In this document: one piece after another, positions 44,914 through 52,832 of the stretch
How positions within the stretch are numbered: position 1 is the stretch's first letter
Layout of the letters: each line of letters starts with the position of its first letter
Translations under genes and position numbers: made by a program
Source: Chitinophaga japonensis
GTDB lineage: Bacteria > Bacteroidota > Bacteroidia > Chitinophagales > Chitinophagaceae
Assembly: GCF_007830125.1 (NCBI RefSeq)
Contig: NZ_VLLG01000002.1
Span: 1,002,985-1,066,984, forward strand
Reading direction: 5' to 3'
Length of the DNA: 64,000 nucleotides
Notes under the pieces: generated by a model
Seen by the model: the letters and a program-made list of their open reading frames with translations, nothing else
What the model was told of the DNA's origin: nothing
Database searches by the model: none

Positions 44914-46053
44914 ATGAAGCTGGGAACTAAGCTCATACATGCCGGCGTAGCGCCAGACCCGTCTACGGGCGCCATTATGACACCAATCTACCAAACCTCC
45001 ACCTACGTACAGAGCGCGCCCGGGCAGCATAAAGGCTATGAATACGCACGCACACAAAACCCTACCCGCGACGCCCTGCAACAGGCGCTCGCGGCCATAG
45101 AGAACGGGAACTACGGTATCTGCTTCGGCAGCGGCCTGGCGGCTACCGACGCCATCATGAAACTGCTGAACCCGGGAGATGAAATCATCGTTTCCAGCGA
45201 CCTCTATGGCGGCACCTACCGCATATTCACCAAAGTATTTGCGCGGTATGGCCTCAAATTCCATTTCATTGATATGCAGGATGCAGGGAACATTAATAAG
45301 TACCTGAACGCCCAAACGAAAATGATCTGGATTGAAACGCCTACCAACCCGCTCATGAAAGTGATAGATATTGCCGCCTGCGCGCAGATAGCGCAACAGC
45401 ACAATCTGCTGCTGAGCGTGGACAATACTTTCGCCTCCCCCTACCTGCAGCAGCCCCTGGACCTGGGCGCCCATATCGTGGTGCATTCCGCCACCAAGTA
45501 CCTGGGCGGCCACAGCGACGTGGTGCATGGCGCCGTAGTGGTGAAGGACGAAGCACTGGCGCAGCAATTATATTTTATACAGAATAGCTGCGGGGCCGTA
45601 CCAGGCCCGCAGGACTGTTTCCTGGTACTGCGCGGCCTTAAAACGCTGCACGTACGCATGCAGCGCCATTGCGAGAATGGCGCTGCCGTAGCCAACTTCC
45701 TGCGCCGGCATGCGAAAGTGGACAAAGTATACTGGTGCGGGTTTGAGGACCATCCCAACCACCATGTTGCCAAACAGCAAATGCGCGGGTTTGGCGGCAT
45801 GATGTCCTTTACGCTTAAAAATGACAGCATGGAAGCCGCTATGAAAGTGCTTAGCAGCACACACCTCTTCTCCCTGGCGGAATCCCTGGGTGGCGTGGAA
45901 TCCCTGATCGGGCACCCCGCGAGCATGACACATGCTTCCATTCCCCGGGAGGAACGCCTGCAGAACGGCCTGGTAGACTCCCTCATACGCCTGAGCGTAG
46001 GCATTGAGGATGTCGACGACCTGCTGGCCGATCTGGACAACGCCATCACATGA
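44914..46053 (+). CDS. Cystathionine gamma-synthase / gamma-lyase family PLP enzyme
   Basis: A 379-residue PLP enzyme of cysteine/methionine metabolism. Motifs: YEYARTQNPTRDALQQALAA, ICFGSGLAATDAI, SSDLYGGTYRIF, IETPTNPLMKVIDI, SVDNTFASPYLQQPLDLGA and the PLP lysine in HSATKYLGGHSDVVHGAVV, ending SLGGVESLIGHPASMTH. Synthase and lyase are not separated safely by sequence alone; the compact length and the E-x-x-I-G-H-P ending fit both. The TGA stop overlaps the ATG of the next gene (ATGA), so the two are translationally coupled. Confidence 0.92.
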   Translation: MKLGTKLIHAGVAPDPSTGAIMTPIYQTSTYVQSAPGQHKGYEYARTQNPTRDALQQALAAIENGNYGICFGSGLAATDAIMKLLNPGDEIIVSSDLYGGTYRIFTKVFARYGLKFHFIDMQDAGNINKYLNAQTKMIWIETPTNPLMKVIDIAACAQIAQQHNLLLSVDNTFASPYLQQPLDLGAHIVVHSATKYLGGHSDVVHGAVVVKDEALAQQLYFIQNSCGAVPGPQDCFLVLRGLKTLHVRMQRHCENGAAVANFLRRHAKVDKVYWCGFEDHPNHHVAKQQMRGFGGMMSFTLKNDSMEAAMKVLSSTHLFSLAESLGGVESLIGHPASMTHASIPREERLQNGLVDSLIRLSVGIEDVDDLLADLDNAIT

Positions 46054-46844
46054 TCCCTATAACCGATGCTATGAAATTCCTGGAACTGAAGCGATACCTG
46101 GACGCCAAGGCGGCACAATATGACCATCCTGACTTTATTGCCGGCGACCCGGTAAGCATTCCACACCGGTTCAGCCAACTGCAGGACATTGAGATTGCCG
46201 GGCTTTTTGCCGCTACCCTGGCCTGGGGCAACCGGACCACCATTATCAATAAATGCCTGGAGCTGCTGGCCATGATGGACAATGCTCCCTATGATTACAT
46301 ACGCCACCACCAGCCCAGGGAGCGCCTGCAGTTGATGCCCTTCTGCCACCGCACCTTTAACGGCCTGGACCTGCTGTATTTCATAGAATACCTGCAACAT
46401 TACTATACCAACGTTACTTCCCTGGAATTTGCCTTCAGCGGGCATATGAGCCCGGAGGATGAAACAGTGGAAAAAGGATTGATCGGGTTCCATAAAATGT
46501 TCTTTGCCCTGGAGCACCCGGAGCGTACCCGCAAGCACGTGTCCACGCCGGAAAAGAACTCCGCCTGCAAGCGGCTGAACATGTACCTGCGCTGGATGGT
46601 GCGGAAAGATAAAAATGGCGTGGATTTTGGTCTATGGCAGCATATTTCCCCCGCCCAACTGGTATGCCCCCTGGATGTGCATGTAGCCCGGGTGGCCACC
46701 CGCCTGGGATTGATAAGTGAGAACAAGTCCAACTGGAAAACAGCGCTGGCGCTTACGGAACGCCTGCGGGAAATGGACCCGGAAGACCCGGTCAAATATG
46801 ATTTTGCACTGTTCGGGCTGGGGGTTGTTGAAAAATATGTATGA
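46050..46844 (+). CDS. TIGR02757 family protein
   Basis: A 264-residue protein of a Bacteroidota-centred family (TIGR02757, DUF2400). Segments recognised: FSQLQDIEIAGLFAATLAWG, NRTTIINKCLELLAMMDNAP, FCHRTFNGLDLLYFIEYL, SACKRLNMYLRWMVRKDKNG and CPLDVHVARVATRLGL. The last two resemble a helix-hairpin-helix glycosylase-like fold, so a nucleic-acid role is conceivable but unproved. Its ATG overlaps the stop of the PLP enzyme (ATGA). Confidence 0.88.
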   Translation: MIPITDAMKFLELKRYLDAKAAQYDHPDFIAGDPVSIPHRFSQLQDIEIAGLFAATLAWGNRTTIINKCLELLAMMDNAPYDYIRHHQPRERLQLMPFCHRTFNGLDLLYFIEYLQHYYTNVTSLEFAFSGHMSPEDETVEKGLIGFHKMFFALEHPERTRKHVSTPEKNSACKRLNMYLRWMVRKDKNGVDFGLWQHISPAQLVCPLDVHVARVATRLGLISENKSNWKTALALTERLREMDPEDPVKYDFALFGLGVVEKYV

Positions 46845-46879
46845 GAAAAATAAGAAGCAGGAAATAGGAAATCATAAAT

Positions 46880-47824
46880 ATGAAGCACATGAAGATATTC
46901 CTCACACTGATGGCCCTGGCGGCTCCCTTCATATCCGCCGCACAGGAGTACGTGGAGCTGGGCTACAGTTTCAAGACAGGCGAACAGTTTGAGCTGCAGC
47001 AGGAAAGCCGCAGCGAAACCTATACCACGGTAGACGAAGTGGTGCAACGGGTAACCCGGGATTTTAACAACACCATCGCCATTGAAGTAACGGATGCCCA
47101 GCCGGGCCGCACCGTGCTGACCTTCCGCTATAAGGAGCTGAAATTTAATTTCAACAGCAAGAACCAGAATATTTTCGTGGACGCCAAGGTGCCAAACGAC
47201 AAAGAGCCTTTCCAGGCCGCACTGAAGAACATCCTGGACCAGCCTTTTACCGTGGAGCTGCAGAATACTGGTTATATCAACAAAGTAGACGGGCTGGACA
47301 AGCTGCTGGACGCCGCTTCCGCCGCCTTTACCAGCCTGAAGAAGGATGAGCAGGAGGCTTATAAAAAGCTGATGAAAGACCAGTTTGGCACCAATGCCTT
47401 CCGCTCCTGGCTGGAACAGCTACTGGTAATATACCCGGCCCATGGCATCAAAACCGGCACCCAGTGGGAAGAAAGCGTGCCCCTGCGCACTGGCCTGGTA
47501 GGCCGCATGGACCTTTACTGGAACCTGCAGACCTGGGACAGCCAGACAGCCAAGATAGGCGCTACCGGCAAGGTGAAAACAGACAAGCTGGAACCGCTTA
47601 CCCTGGAAGAGGGCATACAGGCCACCGCGGAAATAGAGGGCACCATGCAAAGCAACTACCTGATCAACCGCAGCAGCGGGCTGCCCAGCATTTGCGTACA
47701 GAACCTGGAAATGAGCGGCGATTATACCTACAAGGCCAATAAAGCCAAACGCATCAAGCGCGACCTGAAAGTACCGGTAAAAGTGATCACCAACGCTTCC
47801 TATAAGATCAAGCAAATGAAATAA
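46880..47824 (+). CDS. DUF6263-like exported protein
   Basis: A 314-residue exported protein (signal peptide to about ISAAQE; ATG 46889 is an alternative start). The mature part begins LGYSFKTGEQFELQQESRSE and continues as beta-rich sequence with NFNSKNQNIFVDAKVP, HGIKTGTQWEESVPLRTGLV and IQATAEIEGTMQSNYLINRS. This matches the DUF6263-type proteins of the phylum; function unknown. The next ORF starts in its stop codon (TAATG). Confidence 0.7.
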   Translation: MKHMKIFLTLMALAAPFISAAQEYVELGYSFKTGEQFELQQESRSETYTTVDEVVQRVTRDFNNTIAIEVTDAQPGRTVLTFRYKELKFNFNSKNQNIFVDAKVPNDKEPFQAALKNILDQPFTVELQNTGYINKVDGLDKLLDAASAAFTSLKKDEQEAYKKLMKDQFGTNAFRSWLEQLLVIYPAHGIKTGTQWEESVPLRTGLVGRMDLYWNLQTWDSQTAKIGATGKVKTDKLEPLTLEEGIQATAEIEGTMQSNYLINRSSGLPSICVQNLEMSGDYTYKANKAKRIKRDLKVPVKVITNASYKIKQMK

Positions 47825-48153
47825 TGCCGCCCGTTCCCGGACAATACCTGCAAACCGCCGCCAGGGAACTGGGCGACACCCTGGCCCTGGAGCTGCCGGA
47901 CACCGTCAGCCGGGAAACCCTGGAGACATTACTGGCCCGGCGGCTGGAAGCGCTCATCAGCCATCACTTTGAGCAGTTCGTGTTCCTGCTGTACCGTATT
48001 GACGTACCGGAAAGCCAGATACGCACCATACTGGACCAGGATGCGGGCGCCGGCGCTTATCATAAAATAGCCGCCCTGCTGATAGACAGGCAACTGCAAA
48101 AGATCCGGACGAGGGAAACCTTTAAGACCCGGCCACCGGACGCTGACTGGTGA
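47824..48153 (+). CDS. Small conserved protein of unknown function
   Basis: A 109-residue helical, acidic protein beginning MPPVPGQYLQTAARELGD and containing LARRLEALISHHFEQFVFLL and IDRQLQKIRTRETFK. No signal peptide. Similar small proteins are found in related genomes in the same gene position, I believe, but I cannot name a family. It is coupled by TAATG to the DUF6263-like gene. Confidence 0.65.
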   Translation: MPPVPGQYLQTAARELGDTLALELPDTVSRETLETLLARRLEALISHHFEQFVFLLYRIDVPESQIRTILDQDAGAGAYHKIAALLIDRQLQKIRTRETFKTRPPDADW

Positions 48154-48164
48154 GGGGAGCAAAA

Positions 48165-48228
48165 AGCTGAAAGCTAAAAGCTATTTTCGCGAAATTTATC
48201 CGCAGTAATGAGCTTTTAGCTTTCTGCT
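48165..48228. repeat. Long hairpin in a convergent gene end
   Basis: Arms 48165-48182 (AGCTGAAAGCTAAAAGCT) and 48211-48228 are reverse complements with one mismatch in 18. The spacer of 28 bases contains TTTCGCGAAA. The right arm enters the last codons of the convergent hydroxylase gene, so residues near its C-terminus (RLKAES) are encoded by the repeat. Confidence 0.7.
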
Positions 48229-48902
48229 TTCAGCCTTTCGCTTTTCTCGAACATCAGTTCCTTCACCCTGGCTTTGTCTTCCTGCTCCTTGCTGAGGTCA
48301 AAACCGGTGCCGAACACGCGGTCCCATAAGGAAGAACTTACACCAAAGCCTTTTTCATCGCTCTTGTAATGATGCAGGTGGTGGTTGCGCCACAGGGGCT
48401 TCATGAACCTGAACGGCGGGTTCCAGGCATGTATGGCGTAGTGCATGCTGCCGTACATGAGGTAGCCCAGCAGGAAACCGGGGAAGAAGGGGAACGTATA
48501 CTGGCGCAGGAACAGGTACTGTGCAGCAAAAATAGCGGAAGCTAATATAAGGCTGGGCACCGGGGGCATGAACAAGCGCTGCTTGTCGCGGGGATACTCG
48601 TGGTGATTACCATGCATGACATATACCACCCGCCGGAGCCTGGGGTTTTCAGTGGCAAAATGGAACATGAAACGGTGCATGATGTACTCGAAAAAGGACC
48701 AGAAGAACATAGCGCCGAAGAAGATCATCGCTATGGTGCCCGGACTGAACCCTAACCCCTGGTTGCTGTAATACAGCATCCAGCCAATGATGGGCAGGTA
48801 CATGCCCCAGATGATCAGGGGATGCGTTTTGGTCAACATTTCCAGGTACTTACTTTCAAACAATCTGGCCTGTCCTTTATTCTTTATCTTGTCGAACTTC
48901 AT
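48216..48902 (-). CDS. Fatty-acid hydroxylase / sterol desaturase family membrane protein
   Basis: About 228 residues from ATG 48902. Four membrane helices (for example HPLIIWGMYLPIIGWMLYY, IAMIFFGAMFFWSFFEYIMH) surround the family's eight-histidine di-iron site: HRFMFH, HGNHH, HYAIH and HHLHH. The closest known group is fatty acid 2-hydroxylase, which in sphingolipid-making Bacteroidota could act on ceramide acyl chains; this is inference. The C-terminal tail after GTGFDLSKEQEDKARV is charged and runs into a hairpin repeat. Confidence 0.9.
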   Translation of the reverse strand: MKFDKIKNKGQARLFESKYLEMLTKTHPLIIWGMYLPIIGWMLYYSNQGLGFSPGTIAMIFFGAMFFWSFFEYIMHRFMFHFATENPRLRRVVYVMHGNHHEYPRDKQRLFMPPVPSLILASAIFAAQYLFLRQYTFPFFPGFLLGYLMYGSMHYAIHAWNPPFRFMKPLWRNHHLHHYKSDEKGFGVSSSLWDRVFGTGFDLSKEQEDKARVKELMFEKSERLKAES

Positions 48903-48986
48903 AGACCCCTGGGTTTTACACAAAATTACATCAATATTGTATATAAACGTAACGGGTATTTCCGTATATACGAAGTTAAAGGACAG

Positions 48987-51482
48987 TTATTTACGCTCCT
49001 GTAGCAAGCGGGGGACTGTTACCATTTTGTAATCCTTTTCCTGCAGCCAGGCCAGCAAATTATCAAGCCGCTCCCAGCATTTATCCGTGCGCCGGGGATC
49101 CACGCCGGCATGCATCAGCAGCATAAAGCCGTTCAGGCCGGCGGGGTGCTGCTTTTCATAATCCATAATGGACTGCAGGATGGTGTCGCAGCTCCGGTAC
49201 CGGCTTAGCTGTGGCCAGGTATAATCCGCATGGCTGAGGGTGCCGGGGGTAAAATTCACCAGTTGCAGTTGCCGGGCGGAGGCCCAGGCGGCAATGGTAT
49301 CATTATACCACTCGTAGGGCGGCAGGAACCAGGTGGCGCTTCCACGGGAAATGCCCTGTTTTGCCATGGCCTGGTAACAATGCTGCAGGTCCGTGTTGAA
49401 CTCCTGCTGCGTTACCAGCAGGCTGTCCCGCCTGTTCCAGTCGCAGTACAGCAAATGCTGGTCGGAATGCGGGCCCAGGTAGTGGCCGGCACGGCGCAGC
49501 CGCTGTATCAGCGCCGTATGCGCAGGATCGCGGTAAAAGCGGCCCGTAAAAAAGAAGGAGGCCGGCACCTGGTGCTTTTGCAGCACCTGTGCAATGGCTT
49601 CGCCGCCGTCGGCAAATTCGTCGGCGGTAAATACCAGGGCCAGTTGCCGCCGGGTGCTGTCTCCGCGAATAATGGCGCCGTGGCTGCAGGTAAATGCATC
49701 CCGGGCCTCATAGTCCTGCGCGGCCAGCAGGTATACCAGGCTGGCCGTACCATCCATGGTAGGCTCGTTGGTGGAGTAATCCCCGAAATCGTCGTGGTAC
49801 ACCGCCAGGTCAGACTGGAAAGGCGCATACTCGTCCCCGTTATGCAGGGTAATGCCGATCAGGCTTTTGTAGATGCTGCCGTATACCGGGCCGTCTACCA
49901 GCCCGCCGCTAACCGGGTAGCCGTACAGGTGGCTGAAGGAACTGTGCGGGTCTTCCGGGTGATCGCCGGAGGCAGGCAGGCCCGCCACCATGGCGGTGCC
50001 CCAGGGGTTGCAACCAAAAAGCCAGTCAATACATGCCTGCTCCAACTCCCGATAACGGTGATCCTTTGTTAGATAACGGTAACGGTTACACTGTATAGCG
50101 AAGGACACCGTAAGATTATTGGAGCACCAGATAAAAGGAATGCCCCGGTAAAAAGCATTGTGCCGGGCTTTTTCCCAAACAGCGTTGATCCCCTGCCGGT
50201 AGTAGCCCATCATGGCGGGCTGCAGGGCCGGGCTGGCCGACGCCAGCTCATAATGGCCAAAGTTGTGAAAGGGATACCACTGGTAGTGCCGGGCGGTATC
50301 TGCCCCCATCCAGGGGGTAAGCGGTTCCTGCCGGGCCCAGTCAGTAGCCTGGCGCAGCAGCGCCTGCTGCCCGGACAACCTGCCCAGCATGGTGGCGCCC
50401 AGCTCCATATCGTCCCTCCAGTTATCCTCCTCGTAAAAATAAGGCGCACCGCAGGGTGCCGTCTGGCATACACCGGGACGGGCGGCGCCCAGCGCATACG
50501 CCGATGCCGCCTTGCCCTGCAACAGGCGGCTGTAACTGCTGTCTGCATCCCGGTACAGTGCGGCGCCCAACGCAAAAGCGCTGGCATACTTGCCGGCAGT
50601 GGATGCCAGGCCGGTGCTGCGATTCTTATATTTTTTCAGGCCCTGCGGCTCCCCCGTACAGAAATACACCGGGCGCTCCAGGCCCTTGCCGTAGCTGGTA
50701 GTGTCTTTTGTAGGCAGGCGCATACCGCTATGGTCGCGGTCGTCGGCAACCTGGTTGTACAACTGGTCCGGGGCGGGGTGCATTTTCAGCAGCCAGTCCA
50801 GCCCCCAGCGGGCTTCGTCCAGCACATCCGCCACGCCGTTGCGGCCGCCTGTGCCATTGGCCTGGCATCTATCCCCAAACACGGGTTTAAAATCGCGCCA
50901 GGCGGCCAGCAGGTGGTAGGTGGCATTGGCGGAAGTGGTTACATACTGCAGGTAGTCACTGGCATCATGCCAGCCGCCGGCTACGTCTACATGCGTGCCA
51001 TCCGGCATGGGGCCGTACACGGTAAACCCGTCCTGCGTATGGCAGGAATCTTCCAGGTAAGGATTATAGCCGCTGCGCTGCTGCCGCATGTACTGCAGGC
51101 AGAAATCGGCCGTGCCTTTGTACACGTCCCGGCCTATACGAAATTGGGGGGAGCGGCTGCCGCCGCAGGCCAGGTAGTAAGTGCCCGGCCGCCGGAATGC
51201 CGTAAAATCCAGCCGCCGGGTGTGGGCAAAAGGTCCGTAAGCCCCGAAGTCACCGCTGCTGCGGCCTTTCCAAACTACTTTATCGCTGTTCGCGTCATGC
51301 AGGGTAAAGGTAGCGGCATCCTGCGCCGCTTTTGCGCACCATACGGCTACTTTAACGCCCTGCGGCGTATAGCCAAGCTGGTTGATCCTGATCCAGGAGG
51401 AGTCATTGATGTGCGGATGTGCAGATATGCAGATGTGCGGATGAAGGAGGGCGAAGATAAAAAATGATATTATTCCCCACAT
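48987..51482 (-). CDS. GH9 glycosidase fused to a polysaccharide deacetylase domain
   Basis: A secreted two-enzyme protein, about 831 residues from ATG 51482. After a signal peptide (MWGIISFFIFALL) comes an Ig-like N-terminal domain (SWIRINQLGYTPQGVKVAVW), then the GH9 (alpha/alpha)6 barrel: GGWHDASDYLQYV with the base aspartate, GVADVLDEARWGLDWLLKMH, and the acid glutamate in YSTNEPTMDGTASLVYLLA. From about residue 595 there is a NodB-type deacetylase (CE4): VFTADEFADGG with the metal aspartate, HSDQH, and LLMHAG. The pairing suggests an N-acetylated glucan such as chitin or chitosan fragments. An in-frame ATG at 51539 is possible, but the shorter form gives a better signal peptide. It follows the serine hydrolase gene. 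Confidence 0.9.
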   Translation of the reverse strand: MWGIISFFIFALLHPHICISAHPHINDSSWIRINQLGYTPQGVKVAVWCAKAAQDAATFTLHDANSDKVVWKGRSSGDFGAYGPFAHTRRLDFTAFRRPGTYYLACGGSRSPQFRIGRDVYKGTADFCLQYMRQQRSGYNPYLEDSCHTQDGFTVYGPMPDGTHVDVAGGWHDASDYLQYVTTSANATYHLLAAWRDFKPVFGDRCQANGTGGRNGVADVLDEARWGLDWLLKMHPAPDQLYNQVADDRDHSGMRLPTKDTTSYGKGLERPVYFCTGEPQGLKKYKNRSTGLASTAGKYASAFALGAALYRDADSSYSRLLQGKAASAYALGAARPGVCQTAPCGAPYFYEEDNWRDDMELGATMLGRLSGQQALLRQATDWARQEPLTPWMGADTARHYQWYPFHNFGHYELASASPALQPAMMGYYRQGINAVWEKARHNAFYRGIPFIWCSNNLTVSFAIQCNRYRYLTKDHRYRELEQACIDWLFGCNPWGTAMVAGLPASGDHPEDPHSSFSHLYGYPVSGGLVDGPVYGSIYKSLIGITLHNGDEYAPFQSDLAVYHDDFGDYSTNEPTMDGTASLVYLLAAQDYEARDAFTCSHGAIIRGDSTRRQLALVFTADEFADGGEAIAQVLQKHQVPASFFFTGRFYRDPAHTALIQRLRRAGHYLGPHSDQHLLYCDWNRRDSLLVTQQEFNTDLQHCYQAMAKQGISRGSATWFLPPYEWYNDTIAAWASARQLQLVNFTPGTLSHADYTWPQLSRYRSCDTILQSIMDYEKQHPAGLNGFMLLMHAGVDPRRTDKCWERLDNLLAWLQEKDYKMVTVPRLLQERK

Positions 51483-51506
51483 TCGCACATCTGCATATCT
51501 GCACAT
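51417..51506. repeat. Inverted repeat of ATGTGCAGATATGC type, overlapping a signal peptide
   Basis: Perfect 23-bp arms at 51417-51439 and 51484-51506, 44 bases apart; the left arm is itself built of repeated GATGTGC / ATATGC words. The block spans the start of the GH9 gene: the arms flank and partly encode its signal peptide. It shares words with the palindrome at 38767-38806. Confidence 0.75.
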
Positions 51507-51513
51507 TTGCATA

Positions 51514-52767
51514 TTAGTTGTCCTTTCTTGCATTGGCAAACCTTTTCAGATCCGGCGCGTGCTCCCGCTTACGTTCCAGCTCGTACTGGTAAATGATGTT
51601 CCCCACCTCTTTAAAATATGGGTACCCTTCCGTTTCATATTCGTAGCGGTCATCATTCAGCACCCCGTCGCGGTTCACATACAGGGTGCCCGTAAGCATG
51701 AACTCCACGTTGTTTTTGAAGTCTACAATATAGGCCACATCCGTTAAAAAGCCGAAGGACCAGCCGGTTTTGTTGAACACCCGTATATGCGGCGGTATTT
51801 CGCGCTGGCCGGACTTGAACATGAAGAACTTGGTGTAGCTGTCAAAATACTGCTTCCGGTCATAGTGCGGGTAATCCGCCTCGGAAGGATAGGCGGACAT
51901 ATAATGGTACAGGAAACGGTAATCGTCCCTTGTCAGCTTAAAGCGCTGCGACCGGGGCGCCGATTCCGGGAACAGCACGGTTTGCAGCAGGTGCTGCAGG
52001 CTTTCCAGCGGGAAATAGTTCTGCTTCGTAAAATCAAAAGGCGCGTGCACCAGTTGCTCATCCCGGTTCATGTGCGCATTGCCGATCAGTATCTTTTTAC
52101 TGAAATCAAAAGGCAGGGTGCAATAGGCGGCTGGCTGCGCGTACACCAGGCTGCCATCCTCCCGCACAAAACGGATCGGGTTGGTATGCCGGTTGCCCTC
52201 CTCGTCCAGGGGCATAAATCGCCGTACAATGCGCACGCCGGGGTAGCCCCTGGCCCACAATTTTTCATGAATGGCCTGCTGGCCCACAAACTCGTACAGG
52301 CGGTTATACGCATTATTATCACTTACCAGGAATATCTTTTTAATGTAGTGGGCAATGGAAGGCAGCCCGTTCTCCGAGGTGCTGTCGGTATAAGCGGTCA
52401 CCTGCCCATTGTAGGCGCTGTCCGTAAGCATGGGCGTATACCTGTCCAGCCCGCGCACCCGCAGCTCATGCAGCTTTTCCAGCGCCAGCACGGCAATGGG
52501 CAGCTTTACCGTGGAGGCAGGGTTAAAGTAACTGTCTGCATCCACATGAAAATAATAATTCCGGAAATGCGGCCGGTTCCGCTTATCACGGTCTATCTGC
52601 GTGTAAATAAGCTGGTAGCGAAAAGAGTCGGGGTGCTGCAGCACGTGCTGCAGGTTGGGAGATGCATGCCGCCGTACCAGGTTTTCCAGCAGGCTGTCCG
52701 TTCGTGGCTGCCCCCATGCGCACAGGGATAATAACGTGGTCAGGATGGTGAGTGGAATACGTGGCAT
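51514..52767 (-). CDS. Class-A beta-lactamase-like serine hydrolase
   Basis: About 417 residues from ATG 52767 (signal peptide MPRIPLTILTTLLSLCAWGQ). The three active-site motifs are present: SxxK in NPASTVKLPIAV, SDN in FLVSDNNAYNRL and KTG in FNKTGWSFGFLTDVAYIVD. The chain is longer than a class-A beta-lactamase (about 290) through inserts between the motifs. It may be a peptidase or esterase of the cell-wall region rather than a resistance enzyme. The upstream -7 box lies only 5 bases before the ATG. It ends 31 bases before the GH9 fusion. Confidence 0.85.
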   Translation of the reverse strand: MPRIPLTILTTLLSLCAWGQPRTDSLLENLVRRHASPNLQHVLQHPDSFRYQLIYTQIDRDKRNRPHFRNYYFHVDADSYFNPASTVKLPIAVLALEKLHELRVRGLDRYTPMLTDSAYNGQVTAYTDSTSENGLPSIAHYIKKIFLVSDNNAYNRLYEFVGQQAIHEKLWARGYPGVRIVRRFMPLDEEGNRHTNPIRFVREDGSLVYAQPAAYCTLPFDFSKKILIGNAHMNRDEQLVHAPFDFTKQNYFPLESLQHLLQTVLFPESAPRSQRFKLTRDDYRFLYHYMSAYPSEADYPHYDRKQYFDSYTKFFMFKSGQREIPPHIRVFNKTGWSFGFLTDVAYIVDFKNNVEFMLTGTLYVNRDGVLNDDRYEYETEGYPYFKEVGNIIYQYELERKREHAPDLKRFANARKDN

Positions 52768-52772
52768 ATCTT

Positions 52773-52780
52773 CAAAAATA
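52773..52780 (-). promoter_or_regulatory. -7 box TATTTTTG of the serine hydrolase gene
   Basis: Exact TAnnTTTG on the - strand, 5 bases before ATG 52767, so the mRNA would be nearly leaderless. Confidence 0.5.
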
Positions 52781-52787
52781 AAAATAA

Positions 52788-52795
52788 TATATTTG
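52788..52795 (+). promoter_or_regulatory. -7 box TATATTTG of the FAH-family gene
   Basis: Exact TAnnTTTG on the + strand, 37 bases before ATG 52833. It lies 7 bases from the divergent box of the serine hydrolase gene. Confidence 0.5.
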
Positions 52796-52832
52796 GCTAT
52801 CATACACCTAACGCAAAAAAATTATCTAGTAG

